Assembly: GCA_910584915.1 (NCBI GenBank)
Contig: CAJUDM010000004.1
Location: 62,001 to 126,000, forward strand
DNA from: an uncultured Lachnospiraceae bacterium
Lineage (GTDB): Bacteria; Bacillota; Clostridia; Lachnospirales; Lachnospiraceae
Length of the DNA: 64,000 nucleotides
Direction: 5' to 3'
The first letter of the stretch is position 1; each line of letters starts with the position of its first letter. Shown here in pieces: positions 25,302 through 34,207 of this stretch. Position numbers and translations under genes: made by a program. The notes below the pieces were generated by a model. It worked only from the letters and a program-made list of their open reading frames with translations. It searched no databases and was not told the DNA's origin.

Positions 25302-26921
25302 ATGCTGAAAGTATTTTTGGTGGAAGATGAGAGTATCGTCAGGGAGGGATTGAAAAACAATATTCCCTGGCGGGAATATGGCTATGAGTTTACGGGGGAG
25401 GCAAGTGATGGAGAGATGGCGCTGCCGATGATCAGAAAGATCCGGCCGGATGTGCTGATCACGGATATCAAAATGCCGTTTATGGATGGGCTGGCGCTCA
25501 GCCAGATCGTGACGCAGGAGATACCGGATATCAAGATCATCATCATCAGCGGCTATGATGAGTTTGAGTATGCGCAGCGGGCGATCCGCGTGGGTGTGGA
25601 ACAGTATCTGTTAAAACCGATCACGAGAAGTGCGCTCCGCAAAGTCCTTTTAGAACTCAGGGAAAAGATCGAGACGGAAAAAGAGCAGAAGAATTATCTG
25701 GAGACATTCCAGAATGAGATGAAAGAGTATGAAGATTATTCCCGCAGAAATTTTCTGGAGAAGGTGTTCGGGGGGGTTTTATCCGTGCAGCAGATTTATG
25801 AGGAGGCTGCAAAAATCCCGTTGGAACTTGGGGGACCCTGCTACAATCTGGTGCTTCTGACGCTGCAGGTAAAACGGCGGGCTCCTGAGTTTACAATGCG
25901 GGAGCCGGAGGGATTTGACAGGGTGCGGGAGGCTCTGTTCCGGTATTTTATGCGGTTTCCGGAATTTCTTGTATTCCGTTGGAATATCAGTTTGTACGGT
26001 GTTCTGATACAGGGCGAGGCGGACAGGATGGAGGAGCTGGAAGAACGCTGCGTCAATAATATAGAAAAGATCTGCCTGGAGGAGGAATTTTCCACGGAGT
26101 GGTATGTGGCGGTCGGGGAAGCGGTTGAGAGGCTTTCCCTGCTTCCGGAATGTTATACAAAAGTAAACCACATCCTTGCGCATCGTTTCTTTGATCCCGG
26201 ACGCCATATCCTGACAGAGAAGGACGCGGTGGAGTTTTTGCCGGGCAAGGATACGAAGAGTTTTGAGTCCGTGGACAGCGCAAAGGTGAATCCCGAGATC
26301 ATTCAGGGGTTTTTGAGAGAGGGAACGCAGGAGGAGACGGAAGACTTTGTAAAAGGATATCTTGCCGGGGTAAAAGATGCGCTGGATTCCAGGCTGTTTC
26401 GGGATTATCTGCTCCTGAACGTGCGCTTTACGATCGTGAACTATATGGAAATGCTGGGCATAAGCCAGCAGGATGTCCTGACGGAGGACGATAACGAGAA
26501 AGTGCATGATGTATCCGTGAACAGCGGGGACCTTTACACCTATATGCAGGAACTTTTAGAGCGGGCGCTGAGACTCCGGGACAGGGAGAATGAAAACCAG
26601 GGCAAAAGGGTATTGAATAAGGGGCTGGAGTACATTGAGGAGAATTTCAGCGATGAGGCGCTCTCTTTAAACAGCGTGGCGGGGGCGATCGGTGTCAGCG
26701 GGAATTATTTCAGCAGTATCTTCAGCCAGGAAATGAAGATAACATTTATCGAGTATGTGACGAAAAAGCGCATGGAAAAGGCAAAAAAACTGCTCAGGCA
26801 GACTGAAAAGCACTCCGGGGAGATCGCGGCGGAGGTGGGATATAAGGATCCCCACTATTTCAGCTTTGTCTTCAAGAAGACAGTGGGCTGTACGCCGAGG
26901 GAATACAGGAGCGGAAAATAG
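25302..26921 (+). CDS. Response regulator with AraC-type DNA-binding domain (YesN-like)
   Basis: This 539-residue regulator pairs with the upstream YesM-like kinase. The receiver domain (residues 1-120) has the acidic pair in LVEDES, the phospho-acceptor aspartate in VLITDIKMP, and the lysine in LLKPITR. A long middle region of unknown fold follows (about 130-425). The C-terminal AraC-type double helix-turn-helix (about 435-538) includes SLNSVAGAIGVSGNYFSSIF and ends in GCTPREYR. Target sites could be the phased AAATCT repeats at 28411-28453 upstream of the ABC importer. The convergent GntR/LacI gene ends 12 bases downstream. Confidence 0.93.
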   Translation: MLKVFLVEDESIVREGLKNNIPWREYGYEFTGEASDGEMALPMIRKIRPDVLITDIKMPFMDGLALSQIVTQEIPDIKIIIISGYDEFEYAQRAIRVGVEQYLLKPITRSALRKVLLELREKIETEKEQKNYLETFQNEMKEYEDYSRRNFLEKVFGGVLSVQQIYEEAAKIPLELGGPCYNLVLLTLQVKRRAPEFTMREPEGFDRVREALFRYFMRFPEFLVFRWNISLYGVLIQGEADRMEELEERCVNNIEKICLEEEFSTEWYVAVGEAVERLSLLPECYTKVNHILAHRFFDPGRHILTEKDAVEFLPGKDTKSFESVDSAKVNPEIIQGFLREGTQEETEDFVKGYLAGVKDALDSRLFRDYLLLNVRFTIVNYMEMLGISQQDVLTEDDNEKVHDVSVNSGDLYTYMQELLERALRLRDRENENQGKRVLNKGLEYIEENFSDEALSLNSVAGAIGVSGNYFSSIFSQEMKITFIEYVTKKRMEKAKKLLRQTEKHSGEIAAEVGYKDPHYFSFVFKKTVGCTPREYRSGK

Positions 26922-26933
26922 ACTCGGCCGCGG

Positions 26934-28013
26934 CTATGGAGCGGGCGCGGAGCTCCTTTTTGCGGAGAGATGCCAGGGCAGCGTCCGGGAGGGGAAAGGA
27001 GAGCCTTTCATCAGTTTCAGGATGCCCTCCGCGGCAGAGTTTCCCATCTCATGGTTTTTGTGGGAGAGAGACGTGATCTGCACCTGGGACAATTCGCTGA
27101 GATAGGAGTTGTCAAAGCAGACAACACTGATATCTTCGGGCACCCGCAGGCCTTTGTAAGCCAGTTCTTTTATAAGCCAGTAGGCAATCTCATCGTTGTG
27201 GCAGACAACGGCGGTCGCCTCTTTCAATTGCTTCGAGATGAATTCGGACAAAAAACCGGTATCCTGTTTTTCCTGCAGCGCCGTCAGCCTGTCAGTATCA
27301 AAGTGACAGACAGATTCCTCACAGAAAGGAAGGCCTTCGTCCCGCAGGGCTGACAGAAAGCCGAAATAACGCTCGGCGCCCTGTATATCGTCTGACCGGA
27401 AGATACCGGCTGTGTTTTTATGGCCGAGGGAGGCAAGGTATTTTCCGAGATAATAGCCCCCTCCGTAATTATCGTCCTTAATGGAGGGAAAGTCTGGCAG
27501 ATTGCTGTAGTTTCCGTGAAAAAACAGGACAGGGATGCCGCTTTCAGAGAGCAGTTCATACAGGTCATGATTGGGCGTGGGAATGTCGGTCCGGCATCCC
27601 TCGCTTAAGATGCCGCGGACGGGCTCTTTCAGGAGATGCTGTAAAATTTCCCGCTCTCTGCAGATCCGGTTTTCCGTCACATGTATGGTGCAGGAAAATC
27701 CGCTGTCCTGAAGCGTATTCCGTATATCCGTGAGAAGCCCGGGATAGATATATTCTGTGTCGGAGCAGACAAGGATCGCCACGGAGTTTTTCCCTGTTCC
27801 GCCGAACAGTCCTGTGGTATAGGAGCCGCTGCCCTGGCGCTTTTCTATCAGATGCTGCGATTCCAGGACAGAGAGGGCTTTTCTGACGGTCTGCCGGCTG
27901 ACGCCGTATTTCCGGCATAGGGCGGCTTCTGTCGGAAGGCGGAAGATGTCCCCTGCGTTTTCCTCTATAAGATTTTGAAGCAGGCCGGCGAGCCGGATAT
28001 ATTTGGCTGACAT
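26934..28013 (-). CDS. AraR-like transcriptional regulator (GntR head, LacI-type sugar domain)
   Basis: This 359-residue regulator joins an N-terminal GntR winged helix (about residues 1-75, with LPTEAALCRKYGVSRQTVRKAL) to a LacI/periplasmic-binding-like effector domain. The same architecture is found in B. subtilis AraR, a repressor relieved by arabinose. The ATG at 28013 has AGGAG seven bases upstream; the frame stays open for 65 more codons upstream without a ribosome binding site. It is divergent from the YtfQRT-type importer and probably represses it, perhaps at the paired palindromes at 28467-28510. The true inducer is unknown. Confidence 0.88.
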   Translation of the reverse strand: MSAKYIRLAGLLQNLIEENAGDIFRLPTEAALCRKYGVSRQTVRKALSVLESQHLIEKRQGSGSYTTGLFGGTGKNSVAILVCSDTEYIYPGLLTDIRNTLQDSGFSCTIHVTENRICREREILQHLLKEPVRGILSEGCRTDIPTPNHDLYELLSESGIPVLFFHGNYSNLPDFPSIKDDNYGGGYYLGKYLASLGHKNTAGIFRSDDIQGAERYFGFLSALRDEGLPFCEESVCHFDTDRLTALQEKQDTGFLSEFISKQLKEATAVVCHNDEIAYWLIKELAYKGLRVPEDISVVCFDNSYLSELSQVQITSLSHKNHEMGNSAAEGILKLMKGSPFPSRTLPWHLSAKRSSAPAP

Positions 28014-28410
28014 GGAGGGCTCCTTTTCATTTCCGCGCGCAATCAGATGAGCCGGGTGTCGTGCCCTGATGCCGGTCAGGGCCGGCGTGAACACATTGGC
28101 GAATGCCGCGCTGTAAATTTCATGTTCCGCCGGCTTACTGCAGGGTACTGACAGATCCGGGGGCAGCGGAGAACAAATTAGCCCGAAGGCATACCCATAA
28201 AATAGCATATCCGCCGTAAACTATCAACAGGAGCGGAGCATCATTTATATGAAAGATAAGGAAAATATCATTTTTGCAGGACGCCGCTGAGTGAAAAATT
28301 TCTTTTTTTCAGAGTTCAATTCAAAAATTTTCATGTTTTTCCGGATATATTTCTTATTTTGGGCAATTTGGCATATATTTTACTGAGGGGGATCACGGAA
28401 AAAAATCCCG

Positions 28411-28453
28411 AAATCATTTAAAAATCTTAAAAAATCTCACCAAATCTTAAAAA
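28411..28453 (+). promoter_or_regulatory. Phased AAATC repeats upstream of the importer operon
   Basis: AAATC recurs at 28411, 28422, 28432 and 28442. The last three are AAATCT on an exact 10-bp period, and AAATCTTAAAAA occurs twice, 20 bp apart. Such direct repeats suit an AraC-type activator or intrinsic bending. The rest of the 634-bp spacer 28014-28647 is A+T-rich without a gene. Confidence 0.4.
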
Positions 28454-28466
28454 TTTCGACTTGACT

Positions 28467-28479
28467 TACAAAATTTGTA
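28467..28479. promoter_or_regulatory. Operator-like palindrome 1 before the importer operon
   Basis: TACAAAATTTGTA is a perfect odd-centred palindrome. A near copy lies 31-32 bp downstream, about three helical turns. Confidence 0.5.
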
Positions 28480-28498
28480 TCAAAAAACGTCACAATAG

Positions 28499-28510
28499 AC
28501 AAAAATTTGT
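28499..28510. promoter_or_regulatory. Operator-like palindrome 2 before the importer operon
   Basis: ACAAAAATTTGT has ACAAA/TTTGT arms like palindrome 1 with a two-base centre, and touches the predicted -35. Confidence 0.45.
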
Positions 28511-28511
28511 A

Positions 28512-28540
28512 TTGTTTATAAGAGCGAAATCGGATAAAAT
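28512..28540 (+). promoter_or_regulatory. Candidate promoter of the ytfQRT-yjfF-like operon
   Basis: TTGTTT (28512-28517) and TAAAAT (28535-28540) are 17 bases apart, giving a leader of about 100 bases. A TTGACT at 28461 lacks a good -10. Confidence 0.4.
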
Positions 28541-28647
28541 GCACAAAAACAGGTTGCACGGAAAAAATAAATCGGTTACAGTAGGATTACGGAAACAGAA
28601 AAACTGTTCCGGCGCAAAAAAATAAAATTCATTAGGGAGGAAAAAAA

Positions 28648-29751
28648 ATGAAGAAAAAAATTGCGTTATTATTAGTTGCGGCAATGACGGTTTCCAGCCT
28701 GGTTGCATGCGGCAGCTCAGCGGCAGAGGAGCCGGCGGCAGCTACAGAAGAAGCACCTGCAGAGGATGCAGCTCCGGCAGAGGATGCTTCTGCAGAGGAG
28801 GAAGAACCCGCAGAAGATGCAGCTCCGGCAGCAGACGGCGAAGTTGTTACAGTAGGTTTTGCACAGGTTGGTCACGAGTCTGACTGGCGTGCAGCTAACA
28901 CAAAGAACTATCAGGATACTTTCAGCGCAGAGAACGGTTATGAGCTGTCCTTCGTAGACTGCGACAATGACCACGCAGTTCAGATCGAGACAGTCCGCGG
29001 CTTTATCGAGCAGGAACTTGACTACATCTGCATCGCTCCGATCCAGTCCGCAGGTTGGGACACCGTTCTTCAGGAAGCACAGGATGCAGGTATCCCTGTA
29101 CTGATCGTTGACCGTGCGGTTGACGCTGATGAGTCTCTGTATACAACAGCTCTCGGCTGCGACATGATCGCTGAGGGTGAGGCAGCCGGTAACTGGCTTA
29201 CTGAGTACCTGGACGGCGCAGACGCAAACATCCTCGTTATCGAAGGTTCTGTTGGCGCATCCGCAACACTTGGACGTACGGAAGGTTTCAATAATATCGT
29301 AGCGAAAAACTCCAACTGGACAGTTCTTGATTCCCAGTCCGGTGACTTCACACAGGCAGGCGGTCAGGAAGTTATGGAATCCTTCATCAAGACTTACGGC
29401 GCAGGTAACTTCAACGTAGTGGTATGCCAGAACGATAACGAAGCATACGGCGCAATGGACGCAATGGATGCGGCAGGTATTACATACGGTGTTGACGGCG
29501 ATGTACAGATCATCTCCTTCGACGCTACGCACGACGGACTTCAGTACACACTGGACGGCAAGATCACATGTAACGTAGAGTGCAACCCTCTGCAGGCAGG
29601 TTTCGCTGAGCAAGTTATCAAGAAACTGGAAGCCGGCGAAGAAGTTGACAAGTGGACGCTGGTTGAAGATTCTGCTTTCGTAGCACCTGGCATTGAGAGC
29701 CAGTACGCGACAACCATGAGCCAGGAAGTTCTGGACGGCCGCGCTTACTAA
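28648..29751 (+). CDS. ytfQ: Sugar ABC transporter substrate-binding lipoprotein (YtfQ-like)
   Basis: This lipoprotein captures sugar for the ABC importer encoded downstream. The signal peptide ends in a lipobox (SLVACG, Cys at about residue 21), followed by a low-complexity Ala/Glu/Pro linker of about 45 residues and the binding domain beginning VVTVGFAQVGHESDWRAANT. Similarity to YtfQ suggests galactofuranose or a related sugar. It is 367 residues long and ends with VLDGRAY; the tethered paralogue ends with EGRTY. GGGAGG precedes the ATG. Codon choice (many GCA, GTT and CTG) differs from the GCG-rich neighbours, as in very highly expressed genes. A hairpin follows the stop codon. Confidence 0.92.
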   Translation: MKKKIALLLVAAMTVSSLVACGSSAAEEPAAATEEAPAEDAAPAEDASAEEEEPAEDAAPAADGEVVTVGFAQVGHESDWRAANTKNYQDTFSAENGYELSFVDCDNDHAVQIETVRGFIEQELDYICIAPIQSAGWDTVLQEAQDAGIPVLIVDRAVDADESLYTTALGCDMIAEGEAAGNWLTEYLDGADANILVIEGSVGASATLGRTEGFNNIVAKNSNWTVLDSQSGDFTQAGGQEVMESFIKTYGAGNFNVVVCQNDNEAYGAMDAMDAAGITYGVDGDVQIISFDATHDGLQYTLDGKITCNVECNPLQAGFAEQVIKKLEAGEEVDKWTLVEDSAFVAPGIESQYATTMSQEVLDGRAY

Positions 29752-29763
29752 GATATGGGAGAA

Positions 29764-29798
29764 CTTTCCGAACCGGAGAAAGTTTCCGGCTCGGAAGG
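29764..29798 (+). promoter_or_regulatory. Intercistronic hairpin after the binding-protein gene
   Basis: An imperfect stem (29766-29777 with 29785-29796, one mismatch) closes a short loop and has no T-tract. It may protect the binding-protein part of the mRNA. Confidence 0.5.
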
Positions 29799-29841
29799 AT
29801 AAATGATCCATGAATTAGAGAAACGATCAAAAAGAAGATAT

Positions 29842-29889
29842 CGTAAAAGGGGAGAGATCCCGGGGAGACTGGGGTTTCCCCCTTTTACG
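29842..29889 (+). promoter_or_regulatory. Second intercistronic hairpin, possible attenuator
   Basis: CGTAAAAGGGG (29842-29852) pairs perfectly with CCCCTTTTACG (29879-29889) around a G+C-rich loop. Partial stopping here would explain low transporter and high binding-protein output. No gene is supported in 29752-29977. Confidence 0.5.
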
Positions 29890-29977
29890 TATTTTGACGG
29901 AAAATCATGGCTGCTGTGGGAAAAAGACGGCAGTCAGGCATTACCTGGGAAGAAAACTCTGGAGGGAGAACGTCTAC

Positions 29978-31495
29978 ATGGAAAATAATGTTGTTTTGAG
30001 TATGAAAGGAATCTGTATGACATTCCCCGGTGTAAAAGCGTTGGAAAATGTGGATTTCAACTTGAAAAAAGGTGAGATCCGTGCACTCATGGGGGAAAAT
30101 GGAGCCGGAAAGTCCACACTGATCAAGTGCCTTACCGGGGTTAACAAATTTGAGGCGGGAGAGATCTACCTGGACGGTATCGATGGTCCGATCGTAAATA
30201 AGGATACGATGGACGCCCAGAAAAAAGGTATTTCTACGGTGTATCAGGAAGTAAACCTTTGTCCGAACCTCTCCGTGGCGGAGAATCTCTTTATCGGCAG
30301 GGAGCCGATGACGAAGATCGGCACGGTAAACAGAAAGAAAATGAACGAGATGGCTGCAAAGCTGATGAAAGACCTGGATCTGGACGTCGATGTGACCCAG
30401 AATCTGGAGGAGTATTCACTGGCTCTGCAGCAGATGATAGCGATCGCCCGTGCGGTGGATATGGACTGTAAGGTGCTGATCCTGGATGAGCCCACATCCT
30501 CGCTGGATGACAACGAGGTGGAGAAGCTCTTCGGTATGATGAGAAGGCTTCGCGAGCAGGGAGTAGGGATCGTCTTTGTGACCCATTTCCTGGAGCAGGT
30601 TTACGAGGTATGCGACGGCATTACGGTTCTTCGAAACGGTACGCTCGTAGGAGAATACAGTATTGAAGAGCTGCCCCGCGTGAAACTGGTCGCGGCCATG
30701 ATGGGTAAGGATTTCGATGATCTGGCGAGCATCAAACCGGAGGGAAGCGGCGATAAATCCAAAGAGCCGATGGTGATCGAGGCGAAGGGATTAAGCCACG
30801 CCGGAACGATCAAACCGTTCAATCTGGATATACATAAAGGGGAAGTGATCGGCCTGACCGGGCTTCTCGGAAGCGGCAGGACGGAGCTTGCGCGCGTTAT
30901 CTACGGCGCGGACAGAGCCCAGACCGGCACATTGAAAGTAAAGGGCGAGGAAGTAAATATCAAAAACCCGATCGATGCGATGAACCTCGGCATGGGACTT
31001 CTGCCGGACGACAGAAAGGCAGAGGGCATTATCGGCGATCTGTCCGTGCGGGAGAATATCATTCTCGCCATGCAGGCAAAATCAGGCATCTTCAAGAAGA
31101 TTCCGATGGCAAAGCAGATCGAGATTGCGGATAAGTTTATCGAGATGCTCCAGATCAAGACGGCCAGCAGAGAGACCCTGATCAAACAGCTCTCCGGCGG
31201 CAATCAGCAGAAGGTTATCCTGGCGAGATGGCTGGCGACAAATCCGGATTTCCTGATTCTGGATGAGCCCACCCGCGGTATCGATATCGGGACAAAGACG
31301 GAGATTCAGAAGTTAGTGATCAAACTGGCGGAAGAGGGAACAAGTGTGATCTTTGTCTCCTCCGAGATCGAGGAGATGCTCAGGACCTGTAACCGTATGG
31401 CAGTTCTCAGGGACGGCGCCAAGGTCGGAGAGATCAGCGGCGAAGAGTTGTCTCAGGAAGGCGTCATGAAGGCAATTGCGGGAGGTGCTAAATAA
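29978..31495 (+). CDS. ytfR: Sugar ABC transporter ATP-binding protein, two ATPase domains (YtfR-like)
   Basis: This cytoplasmic ATPase drives the sugar importer. The start at 29978 gives 505 residues, the size of RbsA/MglA-type tandem ATPases; GGAGGGAG lies upstream. Domain 1 has an intact Walker A (GENGAGKSTL) and Walker B (VLILDEPTSSLD), with a signature region reading LEEYSLALQQMIAIA. Domain 2 has the degenerate Walker A GLLGSGRTEL usual for this class and an intact signature LSGGNQQKV. The permease gene starts at the base where this one ends. Confidence 0.93.
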   Translation: MENNVVLSMKGICMTFPGVKALENVDFNLKKGEIRALMGENGAGKSTLIKCLTGVNKFEAGEIYLDGIDGPIVNKDTMDAQKKGISTVYQEVNLCPNLSVAENLFIGREPMTKIGTVNRKKMNEMAAKLMKDLDLDVDVTQNLEEYSLALQQMIAIARAVDMDCKVLILDEPTSSLDDNEVEKLFGMMRRLREQGVGIVFVTHFLEQVYEVCDGITVLRNGTLVGEYSIEELPRVKLVAAMMGKDFDDLASIKPEGSGDKSKEPMVIEAKGLSHAGTIKPFNLDIHKGEVIGLTGLLGSGRTELARVIYGADRAQTGTLKVKGEEVNIKNPIDAMNLGMGLLPDDRKAEGIIGDLSVRENIILAMQAKSGIFKKIPMAKQIEIADKFIEMLQIKTASRETLIKQLSGGNQQKVILARWLATNPDFLILDEPTRGIDIGTKTEIQKLVIKLAEEGTSVIFVSSEIEEMLRTCNRMAVLRDGAKVGEISGEELSQEGVMKAIAGGAK

Positions 31496-32562
31496 TGGAT
31501 AAAATCAAAAAAATTACAAAGATGAAGCTGTTCCTGCCGATCTTCAGTATGATACTCGTCATGATGATCAATGTGGTCTACGATATCGCGACCGGAAATG
31601 CGCCGCTCAGTTTCTTCTCGATCAGTATCAACAACGGTATTTTATACGGACGTCTGATCGACGTGCTAAACCGCGGCAGCGAGGTTGCGATCCTGGCGAT
31701 CGGCATGACTCTGGTGGTATCTGCCTCGGCAGGTACGGATATTTCGGTGGGCTCCGTGATGAGTTTGTCCGGCGGCCTGTGCTGTATGCTGCTGGCGGGA
31801 TACGGTGTGACCAATGTGGACCAGTACAATGTTCCCCTCTGGGTAGGGATGCTTGCGGGCATCGCGATCGCGTGCGTCTGCGGCCTGTTCAACGGATTTC
31901 TGGTGGCGTATATGAATATTCAGCCGATGGTGGCGACACTGATCCTCTGGTCGGCGGGCAGGGCGATCGGACTGCTCCTTTGCAACAGCAACATCGTCTA
32001 TGTGCGTGTGCCTTCCTTCCAGTTTTTCGGCGCATACTGCGGCATCATTCCGACGCCGATCATCATTGCGGCGGTCTGTGTCGCGATCGCTTCGATCGTA
32101 TTGAAAACGACGGCGTTGGGGACTTATATTCAGAGCGTCGGCATCAACAAAAAGGCGTCCAGGATCTCCGGTTTCAACTCCGCGAAGATCATTCTGCTGT
32201 GCTACGTGATCTGCGGCCTCTGCGCGGGTATCTCCGGCCTGGTTGCGACCTGCAGGATCTATTCCGCGGACACGAACAACATCGGCCTGAATATGGAGCT
32301 GGATGCGATCCTCGCGGTGGCGCTCGGCGGCAACAGCCTGGGCGGCGGAAAGTTTAACCTCGCAGGTTCCATCATAGGGGCTTACACGATCCAGGCGATC
32401 ACGACGACACTGTACGCCCTGGGTGTCTCTTCGGCGCAGGCGCCTGTGTTCAAGGCTATCGTGGTCATCCTGATCGTCGTGATCCAGTCACAGCCTGTGA
32501 AGGATTATTTCAAAAAACTGTCCTCTAAAAAGGCAGCGGCAAAGGAGGCGGTGCAGGCATGA
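31495..32562 (+). CDS. ytfT: Sugar ABC transporter permease 1 (YtfT-like)
   Basis: This inner-membrane permease of 355 residues belongs to the RbsC/branched-chain permease superfamily (BPD_transp_2). About 9-10 hydrophobic segments are visible. The motif GTDISVGSVMSLSG, and the loop ILAVALGGNSLGGGKFNLAGSIIGA that contacts the ATPase, mark the sugar permeases. Its start overlaps the end of the ATPase gene, and its end overlaps the next permease by four bases, so the three are translationally coupled. Confidence 0.92.
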   Translation: MDKIKKITKMKLFLPIFSMILVMMINVVYDIATGNAPLSFFSISINNGILYGRLIDVLNRGSEVAILAIGMTLVVSASAGTDISVGSVMSLSGGLCCMLLAGYGVTNVDQYNVPLWVGMLAGIAIACVCGLFNGFLVAYMNIQPMVATLILWSAGRAIGLLLCNSNIVYVRVPSFQFFGAYCGIIPTPIIIAAVCVAIASIVLKTTALGTYIQSVGINKKASRISGFNSAKIILLCYVICGLCAGISGLVATCRIYSADTNNIGLNMELDAILAVALGGNSLGGGKFNLAGSIIGAYTIQAITTTLYALGVSSAQAPVFKAIVVILIVVIQSQPVKDYFKKLSSKKAAAKEAVQA

Positions 32563-33578
32563 AAAAATTAAAATTGAGTGGAAATAACATACTGCTTGCC
32601 ATCACGGTGGCGTTGTTCGTTATCATGTACCTGGGCGGCTGCATCATCTACGCGGACAAGGGATTTACCCACTTTCAGACATTTTTAAATGTACTGATCA
32701 ACAATGCGGGGCTGATCGCCGTCGCGGCCGGCATGACCTGCGTGATGCTGACTGGCGGCATCGATATCTCCGTCGGCTCCCTGATCGCCATGGACTGTAT
32801 GTTCTTAGCGGTTGGCATGGAGACCTGGGGCATGAAGAGCCCGGTTCTGATGATCATGGTTTTGATCATCGGCGTTGTGTTCGGTCTTGTGCAGGGATTC
32901 TGCGTGGCGTATCTGGAGATCCAGCCGTTTATCGTGACGATGGCGGGCATGTTCTTCGCCAGAGGTATGACTGCCGTGATCTGTAAAGATCAGGTGAGTA
33001 TCGTCTCGGATAAGCTTTTTACGGCGATCTCCAATGCGAAGATCAGCATTCCTTTCGGGGGATATGAAAACAAAAAGGGAATCTATCAGGTTCCGTTTAT
33101 TCGTCCCACAGTCGTTGTGGCGCTGCTCGTCGTGGTTCTTGTCTATCTGATGCTGAAATATACAAAGTTTGGCAGAAGCATCTATGCGGTGGGCGGCAAT
33201 CAGGTGTCTGCGACACTGATGGGACTGAATGTGAAAAAGACAAAACTGTTGACTTACACATTGAGCAGTTTCCTGACATCGATCGGCGGCATCTGCTACT
33301 GCTTAAATACGATGTGCGGTACGACGACGCAGGCGGCCGGCCTTGAGATGGATGCAATTTCTTCCTCGGTCATCGGCGGAACGCTTCTGACCGGCGGCGT
33401 GGGCAACGTCCTCGGCTCTCTTGTGGGCGTGCTCATCAACGGTACGATCTCGACCCTGGTGAAGACCAACGGCAAGCTGGTAAGCTCCTGGGCGAATATC
33501 ATTACGGCTATCCTGTTGTGTTTCTTTATTCTTCTGCAGGCAATTTTTGCCAAGATTAAGGAAAGCAAAAAAGCATAG
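32559..33578 (+). CDS. yjfF: Sugar ABC transporter permease 2 (YjfF-like)
   Basis: This second permease, of 339 residues, probably forms a heterodimer with the first. It carries GGIDISVGSLIAMDCMF and the ATPase-contact loop SVIGGTLLTGGVGNVLGSLVG. Two different permeases downstream of a tandem ATPase is the YtfR-YtfT-YjfF arrangement of the galactofuranose importer, which supports that assignment over ribose or xylose systems, where one permease suffices. A modest terminator follows. Confidence 0.92.
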   Translation: MKKLKLSGNNILLAITVALFVIMYLGGCIIYADKGFTHFQTFLNVLINNAGLIAVAAGMTCVMLTGGIDISVGSLIAMDCMFLAVGMETWGMKSPVLMIMVLIIGVVFGLVQGFCVAYLEIQPFIVTMAGMFFARGMTAVICKDQVSIVSDKLFTAISNAKISIPFGGYENKKGIYQVPFIRPTVVVALLVVVLVYLMLKYTKFGRSIYAVGGNQVSATLMGLNVKKTKLLTYTLSSFLTSIGGICYCLNTMCGTTTQAAGLEMDAISSSVIGGTLLTGGVGNVLGSLVGVLINGTISTLVKTNGKLVSSWANIITAILLCFFILLQAIFAKIKESKKA

Positions 33579-33608
33579 AGCTGATAGCATAACATTATTT
33601 TCCGGCGG

Positions 33609-33642
33609 GAACCTGCTCTGTATGGGCAGGTTCTTGCTGTTA
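33609..33642 (+). terminator. Probable terminator of the sugar importer operon
   Basis: GAACCTGC (33609-33616) pairs with GCAGGTTC (33626-33633). The following TTGCTGTT is a poor T-tract. Confidence 0.55.
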
Positions 33643-33665
33643 AAAGTAAAAAATCCATAAAAACC

Positions 33666-33694
33666 TTGACAAACAGGGGAAAAACCACTATAAA
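33666..33694 (+). promoter_or_regulatory. hup promoter
   Basis: A consensus TTGACA (33666-33671) is followed after 17 bases by TATAAA (33689-33694). Confidence 0.8.
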
Positions 33695-33780
33695 TATGTA
33701 GAGACTGTTTTTTTCGGGGAACATAGGTTTTTCGGGAAAAGTTCAGAAATTCATGAGGAGTTATAATAGGAGGATCTAAC

Positions 33781-34056
33781 ATGAACAAAATGGAGTTAGT
33801 TGCAGCAATTGCTGATCAGGCTGAAATTTCTAAAAAAGACGCTGAGAAGGCATTAAAGGCTTTCACAGATGTAGTTGCTGATGAACTGAAAAAGGGCGGA
33901 AAGGTTCAGCTTGTAGGTTTCGGTACTTTTGAAGTATCCGAGAGAGCAGCAAGAGAGGGACGTAACCCTCAGAGCGGCAAAGTAATGCAGATCGCTGCAT
34001 CCAAAGCACCTAAGTTCAAAGCAGGCAAGGCGTTGAAGGATATGCTGAACGCGTAA
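33781..34056 (+). CDS. hup: HU-family DNA-binding protein
   Basis: This small basic nucleoid protein bends DNA as a dimer. It has 91 residues, with FGTFEVSERAAREGRNPQ, the signature of the DNA-gripping arm, at about residues 47-64. AGGAGG precedes the ATG. Codon use is biased as in highly expressed genes. It opens a block (hup, rqcP, yabP, yabQ, divIC, spoIIE, tilS, hpt, ftsH) whose order is conserved with the B. subtilis yabO-ftsH region. A terminator follows, so it is mostly transcribed alone. Confidence 0.95.
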   Translation: MNKMELVAAIADQAEISKKDAEKALKAFTDVVADELKKGGKVQLVGFGTFEVSERAAREGRNPQSGKVMQIAASKAPKFKAGKALKDMLNA

Positions 34057-34082
34057 ATTGCTGAAGAAGACTATAGAGGTGG

Positions 34083-34115
34083 AAGCCCGGGCTGCGGTCC
34101 GGGCTTTCTCGCTTT
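34083..34115 (+). terminator. Terminator after hup
   Basis: AAGCCCGG (34083-34090) pairs with CCGGGCTT (34099-34106), followed by TCTCGCTTT. Confidence 0.65.
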
Positions 34116-34207
34116 CCGGCAAGAAAAACCATGCAAAGCCATTAACCCTGCAGCGGACAGCGGGCATGGAGATGGCTGTATTTGAAGAGAAGAGGTTAAA
34201 GTGAAAA

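Noticed and set aside
29803..29988. Small open frame between the binding-protein and ATPase genes
   Set aside because: It spans a strong hairpin and overlaps the ATPase start; there is no ribosome binding site and no recognisable product.
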